Shown: piece after piece, positions 8,958 to 17,726 of the stretch
Layout: each line of letters opens with the position of its first letter
Position numbering within the stretch: position 1 is the stretch's first letter
Source of the DNA: Dysgonomonas sp. PF1-14
GTDB lineage: Bacteria; Bacteroidota; Bacteroidia; Bacteroidales; Dysgonomonadaceae
Reading direction: 5' to 3'
DNA length: 64,000 bases
Assembly: GCF_029892965.1 (NCBI RefSeq)
Contig: NZ_JARXWN010000007.1
Span: forward strand, 165,955-229,954
Translations under genes and position numbers: made by a program
Notes under the pieces: generated by a model
Told to the model about the DNA's origin: nothing
The model's database searches: none
What the model saw: the letters and a program-made list of their open reading frames with translations, nothing else

Positions 8958-9011
8958 ATCCTGTGGAGCTCTGCTGTATTTACAGCTTTATTCTCCTTGC
9001 GATTGCGGATG

Positions 9012-9042
9012 CAAAGGTAACTCATTTTTGATTACGTGCAAA
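9012..9042 (-). promoter_or_regulatory. Promoter of the tRNA-Glu/rpsT unit
   Basis: On the minus strand, TTTG (9042-9039), a 19-bp spacer and TACCTTTG (9019-9012) match the Bacteroidetes consensus exactly. It lies 54 bp upstream of the tRNA. Confidence 0.8.
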
Positions 9043-9123
9043 TATTTCATTACATTTTTTTTGAAATTCTTTACTCCACCTTGTTATATGGCTGATTTTC
9101 AATATTATTTTTTAATGACAAAA

Positions 9124-9873
9124 TCAGTCTTTTTTATTCAGATTCGATGGCATTTCCTCTTCCTCTAAATAATGATTTGATAAAACAGTTACCGGAGCCT
9201 TCTTCATAATCAGTAATTGGCATACCAATGTGAGCCATGTTATCAAAAATGGCAATGCTTTTAAAGCATAAGGTCTTACTATTTCTTTCTTTATATATGC
9301 CGGGGCAAGGTCGGAAGACCCCAGTACTGATAGTAGAATAGCTAAAACAAGGAGTGTTATTACATATTTGTTATATGGCTTTTCTTGCAGAATGAACCAT
9401 ATTACAAAACCGCTCATTGCTATAATATATATACATGATTCGGAACCGGAGCTAAAAAGTACGATAAAGATAAGAGCTGAAGCCAGAATGCCTAGTTGAT
9501 ACCGTAGATCGTTGTATAGGTTTATTTTTATATATTGTAGCCCAAACAGGAACAAGGCCGGCACTAGGAATACAAAATTGGAAAGGTCGTACATGCCAAG
9601 TATCTTTTTTATCATTCCTATAGCTGAGATATTCTGCATTAAGGAATCCGAATTATTAATGTTTTTGTGGACTAGTGATTCGTACCAATCGGCGTAGCTC
9701 TGTATAATAAACTCGGATGAGGAGAAGAACATTGGTAAAACAAAGAAAACGGCACACCAAAAGATAAACGAAGCACTAAACTTGATTTTATTTTTTGAAA
9801 AGAAAAAGAAAGCAAGCCCGACTATCTCATATAGTTTGATGAAAAAGCCTAGAGCGATTAAACAGAGTCGCAC
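9124..9873 (-). pseudogene. C-terminal remnant of a GT87/DUF2029-type membrane glycosyltransferase
   Basis: The frame encodes about 249 residues with six or more hydrophobic segments. It starts inside a family-like segment (IALGFFIKLYEIVGLAFFFF), followed by a loop with SYADWYESLVHK and the SLMQNISAIGMIKKILG helix region, as in the second half of polyprenol-phosphate mannose-dependent DUF2029 enzymes, which usually have about 400 residues. The N-terminal half, with its catalytic loop, is absent. The only available start is a GTG at the junction, and about 20 bp upstream the 255-bp dispersed repeat begins. No N-terminal piece is found beyond the repeat. It is best read as a gene truncated by repeat insertion or recombination. 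The family call rests on sequence impression only. Confidence 0.7.
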
Positions 9874-9891
9874 GCGCCGACAAGGCAGGGT

Positions 9892-10146
9892 AATCGTCCC
9901 CCAATCGTGCGTCAGCCTGCGCCGTTAGCTTTATGGACGGGGTACCCGTAGGGAGAGAAAGGCGTGAAACAAAAACGTGTTTGAGCTGAACTATCGGTTC
10001 GTATTATACAAATCTTAGAGCGAGTTTTTTTGTTTAGCCTTTGAGCCCTTTAACGGGTCGGCCTATGAAGCGGGGCGCTAAAGACTTTTTGATTCCTTTT
10101 GCGGCTTTGGGCAAAAGGAATGTAAGTAATCTGTGATTACGCGCAG
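9892..10146. repeat. 255-bp structured dispersed repeat, copy 1
   Basis: Nearly identical (about a dozen differences) to 16257-16509 in the same orientation. It runs from ATCGTCCCCCAATCGTGCG to GATTACGCGCAG and contains an 11-bp hairpin ATTCCTTTTGC/GCAAAAGGAAT and the inverted repeat GTAATC-TGT-GATTAC. A weaker tail similarity (GAACATAT...CAACT) continues to about 10188. It replaces the 5' half of the adjacent GT87-like gene and accounts for most of the 369-bp gap before the M23 gene; no other gene is seen there. Confidence 0.9.
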
Positions 10147-10242
10147 TAATATGAAATAGAACATATTAATCCAACTACTGCTTCATATGAGTTATAAATA
10201 TAGGGGCTGACCCGCGTGTATGCCCGTTTACAAAAAGAATAT

Positions 10243-11928
10243 CTAATAGCTGAACTCGTACTCATAGCTGCTCTCATTACCACAGCCATCTTTTGCTGTA
10301 AATACCAGCTTATGCTTCTGTCCTTTTTTCAGACGCGATGGATCAAACTTATAGCTATATACAGGCGATTTCATGTCGTTCTCGAACAGGGCAAAGCCTC
10401 CGTCTATAGTCCCCCGATATGAAGCTATACCACTTTTATCGTCCACCAAACGAATCTTTATTTCTTTCTGCGCTACCCATTTAGCCGGAAGCACTGGGGT
10501 GATTACAGGTGCTTTAGTATCGGAACTCACAGCGTATGTATGTCCGAGTTCACGTAGCTTTACAGTAACGGCTCCGTTATCATATGTACCACCCACCCAC
10601 GACTCTTTACCATTCTTATTTATGCGCACAATACCATACTGAGACTTGTTCGGCAAGCTGTCTCTGGTCAGTTTGATAGTCATTGTAGCAGAGCCATGCA
10701 ACGGCACATACGTATCATTCACCTTATATATAGATGAAAGATAAGAAGGGGTCTGCGTGCGGTTCATTACAAAACACAGATCATCATACAGATTTCCTTT
10801 AGGTATAGTTATCGAAAACAGATCGGCGGCATAGTGGTTATCTTCGTCCCATGCCATCTTTTCCGAACAGCCATCCAATTGTGGTATCTCCTGTTTTTTT
10901 CCAGTCAGGCTGAATGAGTAAGTTGTTTTATTACCATAAATATCTTCCAACTCGTAGCGAAAAGCGTATGTTTTTTCCTGATCTATATCTATATAACCGT
11001 TATTCACAGCCTTATAGATAGGTAGACCGTTACCCGGTTCTATAAAAGATTTTTGATAAAAGGCTTTCTTTTCCGACCAGAAGTCAAAATCTATCAGACT
11101 GTTTATCATACGGGTTTTATCGAAGTCTACCGAAACTATATCGGATGCAAATATCTCTTTATTATCGCAGAACAAGCGCACTTTCTTTACCCCATATATA
11201 TTGGTAGTGCCCGGCATACGGTCGTTGGCATATACCCCCAGTCCGATTCGTCCCCATACCTTTATTGTATCTTTTATTGCCGAATAGCCTCCTTTTTTAA
11301 GAACAGTCACCGGCTCTCTCATAGGGCTGCTGCTTCCGTTCACTACTCCCGCCCCTCTGACAGGATAGATTCCTATACCTTTCATCTGAGGTGCTACACC
11401 ATCGGCTACTTGTGTTTTATAATACTCTAACGGATCGAGGGCAACCTGATCGGCCGTATTACGTATTTCGAAGTGTACGTGTGGGCCACCGGAAGAACCG
11501 GTATTGCCGCTGTAAGCGATCAATTCTCCTCTCTTTACCGGAAACTGAGCAGCATCTAAAGACAGATCAACTCTGTAGCTTTCTTTTTCATATTGCTTTT
11601 CCTTTATATATTCTACAAATCGGGGCGCATAACTATTCAGATGTCCGTAAACGCTTGTCTGCCCAGACGGATGGTTTACATAAATAGCCAGACCATAACC
11701 CGAGGGAGAAACAGATATACGTGAAATATAACCATCGGCAATAGAATATACAGGCTTGTTTATTACCGCCTGTGTCTTGAGATCTATCCCCGAATGAAAG
11801 TGATTGGGACGAAGTTCTCCGAAATTGGCACTAAGGACAATCGGAATATCGAGAGGCGACCTGTATTTGTCCTGAGCAGATAGAACAGTTGTATATATAA
11901 GGAATAGAAATATGAATATTCTTTTCAT
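10243..11928 (-). CDS. Secreted M23 (LytM-type) metallopeptidase
   Basis: A signal peptide (about 1-18, ending LSAQ) precedes a LytM domain with the zinc motif HxxxD as HSGID (His45, Asp49) and HVH at His150/His152. These are the ligands of gly-gly/peptidoglycan endopeptidases, so the protein likely cleaves or binds peptidoglycan cross-links in the periplasm. Residues 170-561 are beta-rich, without a recognised domain, and include Ig-like segments near the C-terminus (APVITPVLPAKWVAQKEIKI, SRLKKGQKHKLVFTAKDGCG). At 561 residues it is much larger than the catalytic domain. It is a single gene with its own promoter (11958-11989). Confidence 0.92.
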   Translation of the reverse strand: MKRIFIFLFLIYTTVLSAQDKYRSPLDIPIVLSANFGELRPNHFHSGIDLKTQAVINKPVYSIADGYISRISVSPSGYGLAIYVNHPSGQTSVYGHLNSYAPRFVEYIKEKQYEKESYRVDLSLDAAQFPVKRGELIAYSGNTGSSGGPHVHFEIRNTADQVALDPLEYYKTQVADGVAPQMKGIGIYPVRGAGVVNGSSSPMREPVTVLKKGGYSAIKDTIKVWGRIGLGVYANDRMPGTTNIYGVKKVRLFCDNKEIFASDIVSVDFDKTRMINSLIDFDFWSEKKAFYQKSFIEPGNGLPIYKAVNNGYIDIDQEKTYAFRYELEDIYGNKTTYSFSLTGKKQEIPQLDGCSEKMAWDEDNHYAADLFSITIPKGNLYDDLCFVMNRTQTPSYLSSIYKVNDTYVPLHGSATMTIKLTRDSLPNKSQYGIVRINKNGKESWVGGTYDNGAVTVKLRELGHTYAVSSDTKAPVITPVLPAKWVAQKEIKIRLVDDKSGIASYRGTIDGGFALFENDMKSPVYSYKFDPSRLKKGQKHKLVFTAKDGCGNESSYEYEFSY

Positions 11929-11957
11929 TGGATTGTGTATGATTAATTAAAGTGCTG

Positions 11958-11989
11958 CAAAAGTAGAAGTTTTTAATGATTTTGACAAA
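11958..11989 (-). promoter_or_regulatory. Promoter of the M23 peptidase gene
   Basis: Minus-strand TACTTTTG (11965-11958) with TTTG (11989-11986) after a 20-bp spacer, 30 bp upstream of the start codon. Confidence 0.65.
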
Positions 11990-12106
11990 ACCATTAACAG
12001 TTCATAACTTGCAGATGATATCTGTTATGGTATCATTTTCAATTTATCTATATAACAAATACTGATTGGCATAAATAATTATGATTACAGATTAATCAGA
12101 TAGCGA

Positions 12107-12625
12107 TTACACCAGATCAAATTCAAAAATCTCTCCATATTCCGCCATATTATCGAATGCACCGGATAGCTCGGCTTTACCAAAATATACGCGGAAGCAA
12201 TTAATTACCCCACCATGTGCAAAAATAATAACGGATGAATAATCCTCTTCTTTCAGTTCATCGAGAAAAGAAGCTACTCTGTCGTACATCTGTCTGAACG
12301 ATTCGCCATTAGGTGTAGGTGTATTCACCCAATCTTTTTCCCATTCTGCGATGTCCATTTTATCCCATTGCTTCATTTCCCAGTCGCCCATATACATTTC
12401 TTTCAGGCGGTCGTACAGCCTGATATCGGTATAACCACAATACTCGGCGAGGCATTTACTTCTGCTCAAAGGACTGGAAAATACGGCATCGTAGGGTATA
12501 TCTTTCAGCTTTTGTTTTACTGCCTCCGCCTCTTCTTCAAAGGTATGTTTCAATGGCACATCGGTTTGTCCGTAACAAAGCCCCTCTACTCCTACCGCCG
12601 TATGGCGCACTATATATATTTTCAT
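12107..12625 (-). CDS. Histidine phosphatase family protein (alpha-ribazole phosphatase-like)
   Basis: Phosphoglycerate-mutase-fold phosphatase of 172 residues. The catalytic set is complete: RHT at 7-9 (His8 is the phospho-acceptor), Arg55 in SSPLSRSKCLAE, Glu76 and His137 in FAHGG. The sequence resembles CobC/alpha-ribazole phosphatases of cobalamin assembly, but no cobalamin genes are nearby, so the substrate is open. It is divergent from the B3/B4-domain gene, with back-to-back promoters at 12663-12690. Confidence 0.85.
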   Translation of the reverse strand: MKIYIVRHTAVGVEGLCYGQTDVPLKHTFEEEAEAVKQKLKDIPYDAVFSSPLSRSKCLAEYCGYTDIRLYDRLKEMYMGDWEMKQWDKMDIAEWEKDWVNTPTPNGESFRQMYDRVASFLDELKEEDYSSVIIFAHGGVINCFRVYFGKAELSGAFDNMAEYGEIFEFDLV

Positions 12626-12662
12626 GTATGGTATCTGATTAAATATTGATTTCGGATAAAAA

Positions 12663-12690
12663 CAAAGGTAAAAATAATATTGTACCTTTG
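12663..12690. promoter_or_regulatory. Divergent -7 boxes forming an inverted repeat
   Basis: CAAAGGTA (12663-12670, TACCTTTG on the minus strand) faces TACCTTTG (12683-12690) across 12 bp. One box points to the histidine phosphatase, the other to the B3/B4-domain gene 210 bp away. The arms form a perfect 8-bp inverted repeat. Confidence 0.65.
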
Positions 12691-12716
12691 AAAGCAGTGT
12701 ATAAAATGAAGAGTTA

Positions 12717-12873
12717 TTTATCTATAAGATATGTTCAGTTAACAGTTAACAACCAAAATAAGTATAACGATGAAACATGTAAAAAATGTGAGGTTTTAGT
12801 CAAAATTATCTCACGCAAAGACGCGAAGGCGCAAAGTAAAATACTTGTAACTCTTGTAAGGTTTTTGTTAAAA
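12717..12873 (+). repeat. Partial modular repeat with two 18-bp blocks
   Basis: It begins with the family left end TTTATCTATA (12717-12726) and carries the variant blocks GTGAGGTTTTAGTCAAAA (12788-12805) and GTAAGGTTTTTGTTAAAA (12856-12873), bracketing the TCACGCAAAGACGCGAAGGC module. It lies in the leader of the B3/B4-domain gene and leaves a frame open by chance, which falsely extends that gene upstream. Confidence 0.85.
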
Positions 12874-12900
12874 ACGAAAAATATTGAATTGATTATAAAT

Positions 12901-13566
12901 ATGTTAAATGTAATAGTATCAGATGAAATAAAGAAAGCCTGCCCCGAATTTTCAGGTGCAGCGATATTAGCAAAAGTAAAAAACAGTCTGTACAACGAAG
13001 GCTTGTGGAAACAGATAGACGCTTTGGTGAAAGAATATAAAGCCGGACATGCAATAGAAGATATCAAAAACAATCGTGCGATCGCTGCCACACGCACTGC
13101 CTACAAACGGCTGGGGAAAGACCCCAACCGCTACCGCCCTTCATCGGAAGCGCTTTGCCGCCGCATTGTCAGGGGATTACCGCTATATCAAATAGATACG
13201 CTGGTTGACATGATTAATCTGGTTTCTATACGCACAGGTTATTCTATTGGCGGATTCGATGTCGACAAGATAGAAGGCGATACGCTTACACTGGGTGTAG
13301 GCATGGCAGATGAACCATACGATGCCATCGGACGGGGAATACTGAATATAGAAGGATTACCTGTCTACAGAGACGACTCAGGCGGCATAGGTACCCCAAC
13401 CAGCGACCACGAACGCACCAAAATAGGAATAGAAACGACTAACTTTCTGGCTATAATAAACGGATATAGCGGAAAAGACGGATTGCTGGAAGCTGTAGAA
13501 TATATGCAAAATTTATTAAGGGAATATGCAGATTCGGATGGCGGACAAATAATTTATTTTCAATAA
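12901..13566 (+). CDS. B3/B4 tRNA-binding-domain protein (PheT-related, stand-alone)
   Basis: The ATG at 12901 begins MLNVIVSDEIKKACPEFSGA, a typical opening, giving 221 residues. An in-frame ATG at 12646 would add 85 residues, but that stretch is the translated dispersed repeat, so it is rejected. The core has the B3/B4 fold signatures: NRYRPSSEALCRRIVRGLPL, the following VDMINLVSIRTGYSIGGFD, and YRDDSGGIGTPTSDHERT near the C-terminus. In PheRS beta this domain takes part in editing; stand-alone versions have no settled function, and a trans-editing role would be inference. The next gene starts 1 bp after its stop. Confidence 0.85.
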   Translation: MLNVIVSDEIKKACPEFSGAAILAKVKNSLYNEGLWKQIDALVKEYKAGHAIEDIKNNRAIAATRTAYKRLGKDPNRYRPSSEALCRRIVRGLPLYQIDTLVDMINLVSIRTGYSIGGFDVDKIEGDTLTLGVGMADEPYDAIGRGILNIEGLPVYRDDSGGIGTPTSDHERTKIGIETTNFLAIINGYSGKDGLLEAVEYMQNLLREYADSDGGQIIYFQ

Positions 13567-13567
13567 T

Positions 13568-14698
13568 ATGGGAGCATTTTTCACGAATATCCAAATTAAG
13601 GTATCATCAGGTGGTACTGAATCTAGAGAACAGGTTATTGAATGTGTAAAGCAGATCAATATTGAGAAAGGTTACAAATCAGTAGATTCTGCAGAAAAAG
13701 CTGATAAATCCGTTATTATATCATCTGCCAATAATACATCATGGATAGCTGTATATGACGAAGATGTTGAATGTCAGAGTTTAGAAACATTAAATTCATT
13801 AGCTACGTCTCTATCAAGAAAACTAGATACTACAACGCTGAGTATTTTGGTAAACGATAGCGACTACGTCTACATCGGCTTAAACAAAAATGGAGCGACA
13901 GTCGATACTATTTCGAACCTGAATGAGAATATGGATATAGATTTCTCCAATAACCAACCGGATGAATGGAAAAATCTTATACTTGAGGATTCTTTTTCTT
14001 TTGATGAGTTAAAAAAAGCTTGGGAAGAGAGGGAGATATTCGTTGAATCGTTTCTGAACAGTTTTGCTAAACTATTCGATATATCACAACAGAATATAAG
14101 TGAAGGATACAATTATCTTTTAGAAAGCGAGCTGATAGCTGGAACTATACTACATTTTATAAAAGAAAAAAAGGAAGCATCAGAAAGGAAACCGATACCT
14201 GTATCTTTAAATATGCTCGCAAGAGAAGGTGATTTGAATTTCCGGTCAAATACAACAAATAAGGTTAGATGGATTATTACAAACTTTGGTGAAGCATCTC
14301 ATGGCATTGATATAATGCTAACCGGAGAGAGCATAGAGAATAACTATATCCGTCCTAAATCGGCAAGAATCAAATCTTTTATAGATCACACAGATTTATA
14401 TATATACAACGGTTCATTTATCGAAACCAAAACTCAGACAGGTGAAAAGATGTTCTATATAAGACTCGAAGAATTTGAAATTCCTAAAGGAGAAAAGCCT
14501 TCTTCCGAGATGAATAGGAAGGAGCAAGATCGCATCTATCAGCTGCTTTACAATATATCTATTGCTATTGAAATAGAGTTTGAAGAACTTGAAAAATGTG
14601 AAAGCAATTTGAGTTTCTTTGTCAGCCCTTTTCTTAACAGGCAAATAGGCACATATTATGAATCCTTATTGGTAAATAATGCAGCGGAAATGACATGA
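13568..14698 (+). CDS. Unrecognised soluble protein coupled to the NAD(P)HX repair gene
   Basis: 376 residues, no signal peptide or membrane segment. It begins MGAFFTNIQIKV and contains SWIAVYDEDVECQ and SILVNDSDYVYIGLNKNG, an alternating strand pattern in the first 120 residues, then a helical middle and a beta-rich C-terminal half. No catalytic motif is evident and I cannot assign a family. The gene is clearly more AT-rich than the nnr gene that follows. Its stop overlaps the nnr start by 4 bp (ATGA), and it begins one base after the B3/B4 gene, so the three are almost certainly cotranscribed. The contrast in base composition suggests it entered an older gene pair. Confidence 0.75.
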   Translation: MGAFFTNIQIKVSSGGTESREQVIECVKQINIEKGYKSVDSAEKADKSVIISSANNTSWIAVYDEDVECQSLETLNSLATSLSRKLDTTTLSILVNDSDYVYIGLNKNGATVDTISNLNENMDIDFSNNQPDEWKNLILEDSFSFDELKKAWEEREIFVESFLNSFAKLFDISQQNISEGYNYLLESELIAGTILHFIKEKKEASERKPIPVSLNMLAREGDLNFRSNTTNKVRWIITNFGEASHGIDIMLTGESIENNYIRPKSARIKSFIDHTDLYIYNGSFIETKTQTGEKMFYIRLEEFEIPKGEKPSSEMNRKEQDRIYQLLYNISIAIEIEFEELEKCESNLSFFVSPFLNRQIGTYYESLLVNNAAEMT

Positions 14699-16149
14699 AA
14701 ATACTGACGGGAAAAGACATAAAAGAAGCTGACCGATATACTATCGCGAATGAACCGATAAGCTCTATCGACCTGATGGAAAGAGCATCAGAAAGCATTG
14801 CCCAATGGATATGCCGTAATATAGATAAAGAATATTCCTTGCTGTTCTTTGTCGGAAAGGGGAATAATGGTGGTGACGGGCTGGCTGTTGCGCGCATATT
14901 ATCACAGAAGGGCTACAAATGTTCGGTCTGCCTTGCCTACGCAAAGGAGCAACTATCGGAGGAATGCCTTACTAACCTGAAACGCCTGCCCGACAATGTA
15001 ATATCCGGTAATACAAACAGTATAAGCAGTGACACCATTATCGTCGATGCCCTGCTGGGCACAGGTGTGAAAGGTGAAATCCAAGAACCTCTGGCAAGTA
15101 TTGTACATACAATAAACAGCTTACCGAACAGCGTTATCTCCATCGACCTGCCATCAGGGATGATCAGCGAGTTCGGCAATGCTGAACAACTGATTGTCAA
15201 AGCTGATACAACCCTTACACTGCAATTTCCCAAACTGGCGATGCTTCTACCCGAAGCCGGAGAATACTGTGGCAATATAGAAATCCTACCCATCGGCTTG
15301 AGCCAAGAATATGTAGACAACACCCCTACCTTATATCACTATGTGACAGAAGATCTGATAAAAAGCATCGTTCTGAAACGTGATAAGTTCGCACACAAAG
15401 GAACATACGGTCACGCTCTGCTCATTTGCGGATCGAGGGGTATGGCGGGTGCGGCAATTTTGTCTACAGGCGCGGCGTTACGTTCGGGCTGTGGATTGGT
15501 CACCCTGCATATACCTGCCGATGAGCGTATGGCAGTACAAGCAACTTATCCGTCGGCAATGCTGAGCCTTGACAAGGATTTGTGTTTCTCGGAATTACCT
15601 TCCGATATTTCCAGATATACATCTGTCGGTATTGGCTGTGGACTGGGGCAGGCAGCACAGACTGTTGAAGCTTTCGGACAACTGCTACAAGCAACATCAA
15701 AGCCGATGGTTATAGATGCCGATGCTTTGAATATCCTGTCAGAGCATCCCGAACTAAAGAAATATATTCCGGAAGGCTCTATTCTCACCCCTCATCCGGG
15801 TGAATTGCAACGCCTTGTCGGAAAATGGGAAGACGAAGAGCAAAAAATAAGATTGGTCAGAAAACTGGCATCGAAACTGCAAACTGTTGTGATTGTAAAA
15901 GGTGCGCATACTATGGTCTGCCTGCCGGATGGCAATTGCTATTTCAACTCTACCGGGAATAGCGGTATGGCAAAGGGTGGAAGCGGCGATGTACTCACCG
16001 GATATATCACCGGACTACTCGCACGCGGATACAACGCCCCTCATGCTGCTATACTGGGTGTGTACAGGCATGGACAAGCGGGAGACAAAGCTGCTCTGAA
16101 GCATGGTATAGAGGGAATGAACAGCAGGGATATGATAGATGAATTGTGA
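14695..16149 (+). CDS. nnr: Bifunctional NAD(P)H-hydrate epimerase / ADP-dependent dehydratase
   Basis: Repairs hydrated NAD(P)H. The N-terminal YjeF_N epimerase half carries GKGNNGGDG (54-62) and DALLGTGVKGEI; the C-terminal dehydratase half begins HKGTYGHALLICGSRGMAGA (about 234-253) and has TPHPGEL (365-371) and the nucleotide site GMAKGGSGD (424-432). At 484 residues it is slightly short: the frame ends at GMNSRDMIDEL, a few residues before the usual end of the last helix. An AT-rich repeat-like stretch starts right after the stop, so the 3' end may have been trimmed by a repeat. Function is likely preserved. Confidence 0.95.
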   Translation: MKILTGKDIKEADRYTIANEPISSIDLMERASESIAQWICRNIDKEYSLLFFVGKGNNGGDGLAVARILSQKGYKCSVCLAYAKEQLSEECLTNLKRLPDNVISGNTNSISSDTIIVDALLGTGVKGEIQEPLASIVHTINSLPNSVISIDLPSGMISEFGNAEQLIVKADTTLTLQFPKLAMLLPEAGEYCGNIEILPIGLSQEYVDNTPTLYHYVTEDLIKSIVLKRDKFAHKGTYGHALLICGSRGMAGAAILSTGAALRSGCGLVTLHIPADERMAVQATYPSAMLSLDKDLCFSELPSDISRYTSVGIGCGLGQAAQTVEAFGQLLQATSKPMVIDADALNILSEHPELKKYIPEGSILTPHPGELQRLVGKWEDEEQKIRLVRKLASKLQTVVIVKGAHTMVCLPDGNCYFNSTGNSGMAKGGSGDVLTGYITGLLARGYNAPHAAILGVYRHGQAGDKAALKHGIEGMNSRDMIDEL

Positions 16150-16196
16150 ATTATGCTAATAGTATTTGAGGTTGCATTAAATAAACGTTTGTTTAT

Positions 16197-16247
16197 TAGT
16201 TACTAGTTACTTCGCCCTTTGGGCAGTTACAAGTTACAAGTAAAAAC
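16197..16247 (-). repeat. Partial module A fragment (inverted)
   Basis: The reverse complement reads TTACTTGTAACTTGTAACTG then CCCAAAGGGCGAAGTAAC, matching the hairpin part of module A in the copies at 41.5 and 52.2 kb. It abuts the 255-bp repeat. Confidence 0.65.
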
Positions 16248-16256
16248 CCTTTATTT

Positions 16257-16509
16257 ATCGTCCCCCAATCGTGCGTCAGCCTGCGCCGTTAGCTTTATGG
16301 GCGGGGTATCCATCGGGCGAAAAAAGCGTGAAACAAAAACGTGTTTGAGCTGAATTATCGGTTCGTATTATACAAATCTTAGAGCGAGTTTTTTGTTTAG
16401 CCTTTGAACCCTTTAACGGGTCGGCCTATGAAGCGGGGCGCTAAAGACTTTTTGATTCCTTTTGCGGCTTTGGGCAAAAGGAATGTAAGTAATCTGTGAT
16501 TACGCGCAG
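16257..16509. repeat. 255-bp structured dispersed repeat, copy 2
   Basis: Second copy of 9892-10146, same orientation. Hairpin arms are ATTCCTTTTGC (16455-16465) and GCAAAAGGAAT (16474-16484); the inverted repeat GTAATCTGTGATTAC is at 16489-16503. A tail similarity GAACATAT...CTGATTCGCAT continues at 16519-16548. The minus strand holds an open frame reading FLLPKAAKGIKKSLAPRFIG, which I judge a translated repeat, not a gene. The 644-bp gap 16150-16793 is filled by this repeat, the module A fragment and the CCTCCAC element. Confidence 0.9.
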
Positions 16510-16562
16510 AAAGAAATTGAACATATAATTTCAACTCCTGATTCGCATTATTTATATTTTTA

Positions 16563-16640
16563 GTTACCTCCACTTTTAAGTGGAGGAGATAAAATGTATG
16601 AGTACAAGTGGCTTTAGCCAAAATTATTTTGACTAAAGTC
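16563..16640. repeat. CCTCCAC palindrome element, copy 1
   Basis: Perfect palindrome CCTCCACTTTTAAGTGGAGG (16567-16586) followed by the pair GGCTTTAGCCAAA (16610-16622) and TTTGACTAAAGTC (16628-16640), which can fold with wobble pairs. The same two-hairpin layout recurs at 26614-26688. Confidence 0.8.
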
Positions 16641-16793
16641 TTTTTGAAAAGTGTCTTATCCCACACCTTAAAAGGCGTGACAATTATCATTTTATTCTTT
16701 GTGTATTATCCGTTCTTTTTTTTGAAATAAATATGCTGTAAATATTGTTTTAATGAAAATTTATTTTCATATTTGTGATATCATTTTAATATC

Positions 16794-17708
16794 ATGATTA
16801 AATCAAATATGAAAACACTTGAAAAGAAATTTGAAGGAACAAAGGTGTCAGGATTTCTGGCAATTTTTATCGGAGTTGTTATCATTGCATGCCTTGTCTT
16901 TATCATCTCTCTGGAGCAGGTATGGTCTATCGGTTTAGGTATAGTAGGTATCATTCTCGTTATACCCGCTGTATTCTACGGACTTTTGATGGTGGAGCCT
17001 AACGAAACCCGTGTTATGATCTTTTTCGGAAAATATAAAGGAACCCTTACCGACAACGGATTCTTTTGGGTAAATCCTTTCTACTCTACACGCCGTATTC
17101 CTATCCGCGCGCGCAATCTGGATATCGAACCTGTAAAGGTGAACGACAAGGTGGGTAATCCTATTATGATAGGTGCTGTACTTGTCTGGCGAGTGAAAGA
17201 TACATACAAAGCTACTTTCGATATCGATTCGGCAGGACACAGTGTTATGATGGCTGCTTCCAGCTTTGTGAAAGTACAGAGCGATGCTGCACTGCGTCAG
17301 GTGGCGGGGATGTATGCCTATGACAATAATAACCATGAGACTGATTCCATTACCTTGCGTTCGGATGGCGATGAGGTGAGCCAGAAACTTGAGGACGAGT
17401 TGAACAACCGCCTTGCTATAGCCGGTATAGAAGTGATAGAAGCCCGCATCAATTATCTGGCCTATGCAGCCGAGATAGCCAGTGTGATGCTTCGCCGCCA
17501 ACAGGCCGATGCGATTATTGCCGCGCGCGAGAAGATTGTCGAAGGTGCTGTGAGCATGGTGCAGTTGGCTCTCGATAAATTGCAAAAAGATGAAATTGTA
17601 GATCTGGATGAAGAGCGTAAAGCCGCTATGGTAAGCAATCTGCTGGTAGTGCTTTGCGCCGATGAAGCCGCACAGCCTATTGTGAATGCCGGAACGTTAC
17701 ATCATTAA
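16794..17708 (+). CDS. SPFH/stomatin-prohibitin domain membrane protein
   Basis: Two N-terminal hydrophobic segments (about 20-41 and 43-65) are followed by an SPFH domain beginning [19 protein letters not shown], with the [19 protein letters not shown] and [14 protein letters not shown] strands, and a C-terminal helical region rich in Ala/Glu ([19 protein letters not shown]). Such proteins form ring or cage assemblies in the inner membrane and organise microdomains or proteases; the partner here is unknown. It has 304 residues. The ATG at 16809 ([10 protein letters not shown]) is an equally possible start. A ribbon-helix-helix gene follows 18 bp later. Confidence 0.88.
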   Translation: MIKSNMKTLEKKFEGTKVSGFLAIFIGVVIIACLVFIISLEQVWSIGLGIVGIILVIPAVFYGLLMVEPNETRVMIFFGKYKGTLTDNGFFWVNPFYSTRRIPIRARNLDIEPVKVNDKVGNPIMIGAVLVWRVKDTYKATFDIDSAGHSVMMAASSFVKVQSDAALRQVAGMYAYDNNNHETDSITLRSDGDEVSQKLEDELNNRLAIAGIEVIEARINYLAYAAEIASVMLRRQQADAIIAAREKIVEGAVSMVQLALDKLQKDEIVDLDEERKAAMVSNLLVVLCADEAAQPIVNAGTLHH

Positions 17709-17726
17709 AATTATTACCTTTACAGC

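Noticed and set aside
12646..12900. Upstream extension of the B3/B4-domain gene (85 residues)
   Set aside because: It is a translation of the modular repeat, including the two 18-bp blocks, and has no similarity to the conserved start of the family at 12901.
16397..16690. Minus-strand open frame of 97 residues containing FLLPKAAKGIKKSLAPRFIG
   Set aside because: It lies inside the 255-bp repeat and the CCTCCAC element; the same frame in copy 1 is not maintained, so it is judged an accident of repeat sequence.
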